Shown here: positions 37,494-41,400 of the stretch, in pieces | How positions within the stretch are numbered: position 1 is the first letter of the stretch | Layout: each line of letters opens with the position of its first letter | Origin: a virus | Virus record (IMG/VR): IMGVR_UViG_3300025030_000221 | Coordinates: 1 to 41,400 of that record | DNA length: 41,400 nucleotides | Direction: 5' to 3' (one strand) | Translations under genes and position numbers: made by a program | The notes under the pieces: model-generated | Seen by the model: only the letters and a program-made list of their open reading frames with translations | Databases searched by the model: none | Told to the model about the DNA's origin: nothing

Positions 37494-37534
37494 GGGGTAG
37501 ACATTGTGAACATTGGCCCGTCCTACCCCTTGAC
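37489..37534. promoter_or_regulatory. 12-bp inverted repeat covering both divergent -35 boxes
   Basis: GTCAAGGGGTAG (37489-37500) and CTACCCCTTGAC (37523-37534) are perfect inverse copies 22 bp apart. Each arm contains most of the -35 hexamer of one divergent promoter. One bound regulator could control both operons. Alternatively the symmetry only reflects two copies of one promoter box. Confidence 0.65.
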
Positions 37535-37558
37535 TTACGGGTGATTATTTGGTAGATT
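37530..37558 (+). promoter_or_regulatory. Rightward early promoter with leaderless spacing
   Basis: TTGACT (37530-37535), 17-bp spacer, TAGATT (37553-37558). The ATG of the next gene is at 37565, 7 nt after the -10, with no ribosome site, so transcription is expected to begin at the ATG. Confidence 0.65.
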
Positions 37559-37564
37559 CCTTTT

Positions 37565-37717
37565 ATGAGTACGCTTGTAGACCCGCCAGTGGTTTATGTT
37601 TGTCTGCGGTGCAAGGCGTTCTTCCCGACCTTCGCACGAAGCAAGCGGCGATATTGTCTGCCATGTGAGAAGGCGCTGGAAACCGAAGGCTGGAAAAGCC
37701 GCAAATCCAAGACTTAG
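37565..37717 (+). CDS. Zinc-ribbon mini-protein, 50 aa
   Basis: First gene of the rightward early operon, apparently leaderless. The product has Cys-Leu-Arg-Cys and Cys-Leu-Pro-Cys flanking a basic Arg-Ser-Lys-Arg-Arg-Tyr, a four-Cys zinc ribbon, then a basic tail (Lys-Ser-Arg-Lys-Ser-Lys). It could bind DNA or RNA, or act as a regulator. Expected to be made first. Confidence 0.6.
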   Translation: MSTLVDPPVVYVCLRCKAFFPTFARSKRRYCLPCEKALETEGWKSRKSKT

Positions 37718-37726
37718 GAGACTTCC

Positions 37727-38080
37727 ATGCCAATCGAGTTCATTCACTCCGATACTGGCTCCATTCGTTGCCCGCTCCACAATCAACGGGAATCCTTCAC
37801 AGCCGGACACATCATACAGCCGATGGATTCACGCCAGGTTCGTTACCCGTGTGGCTACGTGGACGGCTTGGCCAGTGCTTCGCCGAGCATAGAGCCTGCT
37901 TTGCCGGTGCTTCGCCGAGATGAATTGCTTGCAGAGCTAGTGAATCGGCTAAAGCGGCTGGAAGAACGCCCATACACCAGACCGAGACCTATGCCTACTC
38001 CCGGGGTGGAACCCACGGCTTCTAAAGAACCATCCATCCTGACGGAGTACGGCAGTGAAAAATCCAATCAGCCAAAGTAA
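37727..38080 (+). CDS. Hypothetical protein, 117 aa
   Basis: ATG at 37727 behind TAGGAGACTTCC. The N-terminal part has Ile-Arg-Cys-Pro-Leu-His and Tyr-Pro-Cys-Gly-Tyr, a possible metal pair, then a charged helix (Leu-Ala-Glu-Leu-Val-Asn-Arg-Leu-Lys-Arg-Leu) and a Pro/Arg-rich tail. It overlaps the next gene by 26 bp. Function is unknown. Confidence 0.55.
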   Translation: MPIEFIHSDTGSIRCPLHNQRESFTAGHIIQPMDSRQVRYPCGYVDGLASASPSIEPALPVLRRDELLAELVNRLKRLEERPYTRPRPMPTPGVEPTASKEPSILTEYGSEKSNQPK

Positions 38081-39299
38081 GCAGCTATCTGAGGACGGCA
38101 CGACGATCCAGATGACCGCTGTCAATATCCAGAGAGAGCGCACGGGAGTTCACGCCCGTGTCGGTCTGGGCCTGAACGATGTGGAGTTCAAGTGGTCGTG
38201 GATGAATGTAGAGCGGGATGAGGATAGAGTTCGCCTAGTCAATGCCGCCTACAAACTCATGTTGGCTGACCGAGCGGACATAACCACCCTCTACCCCGCC
38301 AAGTTCATGGCGTTGGATTTTGACCGTTTCTGCGCCTCACTCTGGGCTAAGTACATCGCTACTGAGGTAGCCACGCCACTTCCTGGCAGCGCATTAGACA
38401 AACTCCAAGAGTTTCTGCTCCGTCCCTTTATCCCAGAAGACTCTGGCGTCATCATCTTCGCTCCGCCTGGACGTGGCAAGAGTTACGGAGCTATGCTCAT
38501 CGGCGTCTCCATTGACGCCGGGGTGAATGAGTTGTGGGAAGTAAAGCAGTCCAAGGTACTTTTTGTCAACCTAGAACGTTCCAAAGACTCCATCGCCCGC
38601 AGACTAGGCTCTGTGAACATGTCATTGGGACTAGACCCAGACCGAGCGTTGCTTACCATGAACGCCAGAGGACGGCGGCTGAAGGACCTTGTAGACCCCA
38701 TTCGAGAGTCAGTCTTACTCCACCAGGTCAAACTCGTTATTGTGGACAGCCTCTCCCGTGTCGGATACGGGGACATGAACGCCAACGATGCCGCCAACGC
38801 CGCTATGGATGACCTGAACAGCGTTTGTGAGTCATGGATGATTCTAGCGCACACCCCCAGGGACGATGAAACACACGTCTTTGGGAGCCAAATGTACGAC
38901 GCCGCCGCTGACGTGGTGGTGCGCCTGCAATCCGAGCGACGGGACAACCGCTTAGGTATTGGCTTTGAGGTAACGAAGGCCAATGATATGGGGCGAGTTC
39001 CTATGACAGCCGTCGGCTTAGAGTTTGATTCCTTCGGTTTGCAGCATGTCACCAAGGCCACGGAGAAAGAGTACCCATTGCTCTTTGCTTCCAGAAAGGC
39101 CGATACATCATCAGAAGTCGAGGATTACCTGCAGGAAAACACCAAAGCAAGCGCAACCGATATTGCTGATGCCCTTCATATAGACCGCAGAATAGTAAAG
39201 GGACTTTTGGATTCAGACCTCTATACGAAACTACCCAAGATCGGCAAGGAACAACTGTATGCGAGACGGCAACCAAATTATCTTCCTCAAGAGCCTTGA
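38055..39299 (+). CDS. RecA-fold ATPase with C-terminal winged helix (helicase or recombinase)
   Basis: 414 aa starting at a GTG with GGAG 8 nt upstream. Walker A is Ala-Pro-Pro-Gly-Arg-Gly-Lys-Ser (136-143). Walker B is Leu-Val-Ile-Val-Asp-Ser (Asp231). Between them are Leu-Phe-Val-Asn-Leu-Glu-Arg and a RecA-like core as in RepA or AAA_25 hexameric helicases. Residues about 350-400 look like a winged helix (Ala-Thr-Asp-Ile-Ala-Asp-Ala-Leu). A replicative helicase or single-strand-annealing ATPase is likely. The N-terminal 110 residues are not recognised and may bind DNA. With the VRR-NUC gene it suggests a small replication module. Confidence 0.75.
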   Translation: MKNPISQSKQLSEDGTTIQMTAVNIQRERTGVHARVGLGLNDVEFKWSWMNVERDEDRVRLVNAAYKLMLADRADITTLYPAKFMALDFDRFCASLWAKYIATEVATPLPGSALDKLQEFLLRPFIPEDSGVIIFAPPGRGKSYGAMLIGVSIDAGVNELWEVKQSKVLFVNLERSKDSIARRLGSVNMSLGLDPDRALLTMNARGRRLKDLVDPIRESVLLHQVKLVIVDSLSRVGYGDMNANDAANAAMDDLNSVCESWMILAHTPRDDETHVFGSQMYDAAADVVVRLQSERRDNRLGIGFEVTKANDMGRVPMTAVGLEFDSFGLQHVTKATEKEYPLLFASRKADTSSEVEDYLQENTKASATDIADALHIDRRIVKGLLDSDLYTKLPKIGKEQLYARRQPNYLPQEP

Positions 39300-39394
39300 A
39301 GTCCCGACCAAAGAAGGGACGGAAAGGCGTCCTAGTGTATCTTTAGATACCAGGGGCACAAAGTCAACTGGATAGATTCAGAAAGCCTCTGGTG

Positions 39395-39423
39395 TTGACA
39401 GTGACAACAAAGTCATGTACACT
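39395..39423 (+). promoter_or_regulatory. Promoter for the winged-helix regulator
   Basis: TTGACA (39395-39400), a 17-bp spacer and TACACT (39418-39423). The expected start is near 39430, giving a leader of about 70 nt with a dyad before the ribosome site GAGGAG and ATG at 39502. Confidence 0.55.
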
Positions 39424-39440
39424 TTGCTTCAAAGACAACC

Positions 39441-39465
39441 GATAGTCAATGGATTGTCAACTATC
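39441..39465. promoter_or_regulatory. Imperfect dyad, possible operator
   Basis: GATAGT at 39441-39446 pairs with ACTATC at 39460-39465, and CAAT with ATTG inside, with one bulged triplet. Placed just after the predicted transcription start of a winged-helix gene, it could be an autoregulatory site. Confidence 0.45.
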
Positions 39466-39501
39466 TGTGCTGATTGTTGGGCATTAGTTGAGGAGTACGT
39501 G

Positions 39502-39915
39502 ATGGGAATCAACCATACAAAAGAGATTTTCGAGGCATCTGTGGAGTGGCCGACGCCATCCCATAAGCTAACCTCATTGGTAATGGCGTATAGCGCAGAC
39601 CGCAAGGGTGCTGTACGACTCACGCAAGAAGAATTGGGAGAGCAGGTAGGTCTGTCCCGTCAACGTATATCTGCCATTATGGATGACCTGTGTGATTTAG
39701 AGGTTATCAAACGCCTTGGACATGGGCGATATGGATTACGGTTTGGTTTACCCGTGGACAGCGATGCTACTCTGCCTGCGCCCAAGGGTGCGGATAAAGA
39801 GTTTGAGCGGCTCCTAAGCATAAAACAACCAGGTCAAGGAATTGCTTACCGTGACGATGGTTGGCCTGTTCTCGATGAGGCTAGACCAGACACTGCGGCG
39901 AGGAGGCGAACATGA
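39502..39915 (+). CDS. Winged-helix transcription regulator, 137 aa
   Basis: ATG at 39502 follows GAGGAG with 7-nt spacing. Residues about 15-75 form a winged HTH: a first helix (Leu-Thr-Ser-Leu-Val-Met-Ala-Tyr), then Leu-Thr-Gln-Glu-Glu-Leu-Gly-Glu-Gln-Val-Gly-Leu-Ser-Arg-Gln-Arg-Ile (recognition turn), and a wing with Gly-His-Gly-Arg-Tyr-Gly-Leu. Resembles the Crp/MarR-like C-terminal HTH. No sensor domain. Its own promoter and a dyad make it a candidate master regulator of the early switch. Confidence 0.75.
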   Translation: MGINHTKEIFEASVEWPTPSHKLTSLVMAYSADRKGAVRLTQEELGEQVGLSRQRISAIMDDLCDLEVIKRLGHGRYGLRFGLPVDSDATLPAPKGADKEFERLLSIKQPGQGIAYRDDGWPVLDEARPDTAARRRT

Positions 39916-40049
39916 CCCTGTACCCTGGTTGGGCCTGCCTCTGCATCTGTGGGTGCCCGAACCGCCACTACAACGTGGAGCCTAACATGTGCCTGCCGTG
40001 TATTGAGAGGGCCAGAGAGAATCTGCTGGTACATGGCGAGAAGGGGTAG
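39912..40049 (+). CDS. Cys-rich mini-protein, 45 aa
   Basis: ATG at 39912 in an ATGA overlap with the regulator stop, behind AGGAGG. The product has Cys-Leu-Cys-Ile-Cys-Gly-Cys-Pro-Asn-Arg-His-Tyr and then Cys-Leu-Pro-Cys. It closely resembles the 56-aa gene at 31868, so the two are probably paralogues on opposite strands. Confidence 0.6.
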   Translation: MTLYPGWACLCICGCPNRHYNVEPNMCLPCIERARENLLVHGEKG

Positions 40050-40058
40050 GAGGGAATG

Positions 40059-40220
40059 ATGGACTATCCTGAGATGCACAAAGACCCGAACTGGAACGGA
40101 GTGCCACACCAGCCGCAGTGGACACTGGTGTGGACTTCCGATAATACAGGCCCATCGTTGCCAGGGCAAGGCATCTTGCAATGCTGGTGCGGGAGAGTGA
40201 AGGCGGTAACAGATGCCTAA
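40059..40220 (+). CDS. Small hypothetical protein, 53 aa
   Basis: The ATG at 40059 is 4 nt after GGAGGG; an ATG at 40056 also fits but is too close to the box. The product is Trp/Pro-rich with Cys-Trp-Cys-Gly near the end. It overlaps the nuclease start by 8 bp. Function is unknown. Confidence 0.5.
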   Translation: MDYPEMHKDPNWNGVPHQPQWTLVWTSDNTGPSLPGQGILQCWCGRVKAVTDA

Positions 40221-40590
40221 ATCACTAACCACGCAAGACCGTATTGCCCGTGCCATGTCGGAGGACGATTTGCTTTGGAACGTATGGGAGTTGGCGGAGC
40301 GGCTAGGGTTCCTGTTTGATCATGCGTGGGATAGTAGGGCAAGTCTCTGGGTAGCACAACGTGCGGGCCTGAAAGGGCTGCACTGGGGAGGTAGGCCGGA
40401 TGTTACGCTCATACTAGACACCGTGACGCCACCGAGGATTATCGAGGCGGAGTTGAAGCGTGAGCTTGGTGTTGCCACTGAACGACAGGAGCGGTTCCTG
40501 GCTGCGATGAAAGCGGCAGGCCGCGAGGTTTATCTTTGGAGACCTTCGGACTGGTTGTCTGGCGAGATTGAGCGGATATTGAAGCAATGA
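40213..40590 (+). CDS. VRR-NUC family nuclease
   Basis: 125 aa. The PD-(D/E)XK core is visible as Gly-Arg-Pro-Asp-Val-Thr-Leu-Ile (residues about 60-68) and Glu-Ala-Glu-Leu-Lys (the ExK). Then come a Gln-Glu-Arg-Phe-Leu helix and a Val-Tyr-Leu-Trp-Arg-Pro-Ser-Asp end, the usual VRR-NUC pattern. Phage members act as junction resolvases or structure-specific nucleases in DNA replication and repair. It ends the rightward early module. Confidence 0.85.
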   Translation: MPKSLTTQDRIARAMSEDDLLWNVWELAERLGFLFDHAWDSRASLWVAQRAGLKGLHWGGRPDVTLILDTVTPPRIIEAELKRELGVATERQERFLAAMKAAGREVYLWRPSDWLSGEIERILKQ

Positions 40591-40622
40591 CTACCTACCA
40601 CGCCGCCGACCTTTAGTGCATT

Positions 40623-40730
40623 ATGAATAGGTTATCGAATGCCCGCCGCGTCCAAGTCGTGAAGGCCCTGGTAGAAGGCTCGTTGGGTCTACTGTCCACG
40701 CATGGACTGCTTCCTCGCCTCCCTGACTAG
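40623..40730 (+). pseudogene. Truncated IS1-type transposase N-terminus
   Basis: The first 20 residues (Met-Asn-Arg-Leu-Ser-Asn-Ala-Arg-Arg-Val-Gln-Val-Val-Lys-Ala-Leu-Val-Glu-Gly-Ser) match the typical N-terminal HTH start of IS1-family transposase-like proteins as I remember them. Homology stops after Ser-20 (near 40682). The frame then runs 15 unrelated codons and ends, within the 3' end of the opposite-strand gene. I read it as a remnant at a rearrangement junction. Confidence 0.5.
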
Positions 40731-40961
40731 TTCCTTCCAGGGATTCCGCTGTGGTGTAGGTAACATCCTGTTCAGATGCACCCATACGCCGGCCCAGTAC
40801 CCAAACATAACAAACTTGTAGCGGCCCAAGGAGTCCCACGCCTTGTGGCGCGCCTCGGCCATTTCTTCGCATATCCCGTGGCTAATACCCTCTTGGCCTT
40901 CTCCGGGCTTGCTGCCCATATCCTTGCCACACCAGGCACAGGCACCGGTGATTGTGGTCAT
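40689..40961 (-). CDS. Zinc-ribbon-like protein, 90 aa
   Basis: ATG at 40961 overlaps the upstream stop (ATGA), so it is chosen over a start 4 codons earlier. N-terminal Cys-Ala-Trp-Cys-Gly-Lys-Asp and Gly-Ile-Cys form a partial zinc site. The rest is helical with Trp and Arg (Trp-Ala-Gly-Val-Trp-Val-His-Leu). The 3' end overlaps the transposase remnant. Function is unknown. Confidence 0.55.
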   Translation of the reverse strand: MTTITGACAWCGKDMGSKPGEGQEGISHGICEEMAEARHKAWDSLGRYKFVMFGYWAGVWVHLNRMLPTPQRNPWKELVREARKQSMRGQ

Positions 40962-41308
40962 GCTTTCCTCCACGAGTTCATTACCATATCTCTACCTCCA
41001 TCCTCCTTGTAGACATCCAGGAGTCGCCTGTTGGCGGCGTCCAGTTCGTCCTGTATCCGGTCAATGTCACGTCTGATCGCCGTTGCCCTTTCTTCGCGGG
41101 CGGCGTCGTAGAGGACGTAGGTAAGCCGGTGTGGGTACTTTGGGCTTGCCAGGTGCCCGTCGGGGTTGCGGTTTCCAGGGATGCTGCCGTCCTTGTTGAC
41201 AACGCGCCAGAGGGAACCGGCGATGCGTTGTAACAGCATATCCTTTACCTCACCGTTGCTGATAAAGACCACCTTGACTCGTTCCAACGGGGTTATTGCC
41301 GTCGCCAT
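40958..41308 (-). CDS. Hypothetical protein with coiled coil, 116 aa
   Basis: The ATG at 41308 is preceded by GGGAGGTAGAGAC, identical to that before the gene at 1631. Residues 1-55 are beta-like with Gly-Glu-Val and Trp-Arg-Val-Val-Asn. Residues about 65-100 are an Arg/Glu coiled coil. Function is unknown. The shared ribosome-site box links both ends of the window in style. Confidence 0.55.
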   Translation of the reverse strand: MATAITPLERVKVVFISNGEVKDMLLQRIAGSLWRVVNKDGSIPGNRNPDGHLASPKYPHRLTYVLYDAAREERATAIRRDIDRIQDELDAANRRLLDVYKEDGGRDMVMNSWRKA

Positions 41309-41312
41309 GTCT

Positions 41313-41400
41313 CTACCTCCCTGATACTTTCTTTTTCCACGGAAGCCGCTCTTTACACTGCGGGCAGGTCTTCGGCTGCGCGACCCTTGGTTCCCATATG
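41313..41400 (-). CDS. Partial Cys-pair protein running off the window
   Basis: The last 28 codons before the stop at 41313-41315. The frame reads Trp-Glu-Pro-Arg-Val, then Cys-Pro-Gln-Cys-Lys-Glu-Arg-Leu and a basic end. The Trp-x-Pro-Arg and Cys-Pro-x-Cys-Lys order is common in small phage proteins. The stop is part of GGGAGGTAG, again the next gene's ribosome site. The start lies outside. Confidence 0.5.
   Translation of the reverse strand, partial: IWEPRVAQPKTCPQCKERLPWKKKVSGR

Larger units (their letters stand above)
39300..39501. other. Intergenic gap with hairpins and promoter
   Basis: Contains GTCCC-GGGAC (39301-39320) and a GTATCT-TT-AGATAC palindrome (39337-39350). A promoter (39395-39423) and an imperfect dyad (39441-39465) follow, before the regulator gene at 39502. 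No gene is convincing, although an ATG at 39415 is in frame; it lies upstream of the predicted transcription start. Confidence 0.5.

Noticed and set aside
39415-39501. ATG at 39415 as start of the winged-helix gene
   Set aside because: It lies within the promoter spacer and upstream of the predicted transcription start. The ATG at 39502 has GAGGAG.
1-41400. Window as a complete circular genome
   Set aside because: Joining the ends does not give a continuous sensible gene: the leftward frame from 219 would run into a stop after about 14 unrelated codons, and the 41313 gene would find no start near the join.

Overview
The window is part of the genome of a tailed double-stranded DNA bacteriophage (class Caudoviricetes). 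I base this on an ordered virion module: small terminase, large terminase, portal, internal protein, scaffold, HK97-type capsid protein and tail proteins. I see no tape-measure or major tail-tube gene, and a very long (1253 aa) protein follows the portal. A short-tailed (podovirus-like) particle is therefore my inference. No integrase, DNA polymerase, tRNA, rRNA or CRISPR array is visible. The host cannot be named. It must read sigma70-type promoters (TTGACA, 15-18 bp spacer, TANANT-like), and the genes use GTG and TTG starts and many ATGA/GTGA overlaps.

Layout. (1) 1-1631, leftward: four small accessory genes, including an Ala/Trp-repeat protein. (2) 1632-3164: divergent promoter region, small terminase, a repeat-rich 300-bp gap and three small genes. 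(3) 3161-15518, rightward: large terminase interrupted by a class 3 intein, portal, internal proteins, scaffold, major capsid protein and a probable decoration protein. (4) 15530-22824: an accessory sugar and surface-chemistry cassette between head and tail genes. It holds a glycosyltransferase-methyltransferase fusion, an HldE-like enzyme with swapped domains, a GmhA-like SIS protein, a thiamine-diphosphate E1 alpha/beta pair, a radical SAM enzyme and a LicD-like transferase. (5) 22799-29267: tail, fibre and adaptor genes, including a glycine-rich fibre and a beta-propeller-like protein. (6) 29311-31669: small membrane proteins, an HNH nuclease, and a TatA-like mini-ORF leading into a TatC homologue. 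The TatC frame has no normal start codon and is joined to the mini-ORF by a CCCAAAG slippery heptamer. (7) 31653-37345, leftward: about 17 small, translationally coupled genes, rich in Cys-pair mini-proteins, with one protein made almost wholly of X-Gly dipeptides. (8) 37346-37564: divergent promoters whose -35 boxes lie in a 12-bp inverted repeat. (9) 37565-40590, rightward: RecA-fold ATPase, winged-helix regulator and VRR-NUC nuclease, which looks like a replication or recombination module. (10) 40623-41400: a truncated IS1-type transposase remnant, then leftward small genes running off the window.

How it fits together. The divergent promoters at 37.5 kb probably drive early expression in both directions. 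Promoters near 1.75, 2.5 and 12.6 kb would serve packaging and capsid genes. The sugar cassette reads as a route to make and attach an unusual heptose-related, C2-branched or phosphorylated sugar, to the virion or to the host surface. The Tat-like pair is the most unexpected element. The strongest claims (intein class, TatC, domain swap, E1 pair, promoter spacing, repeats) come directly from the sequence. The pathway ideas are inference.
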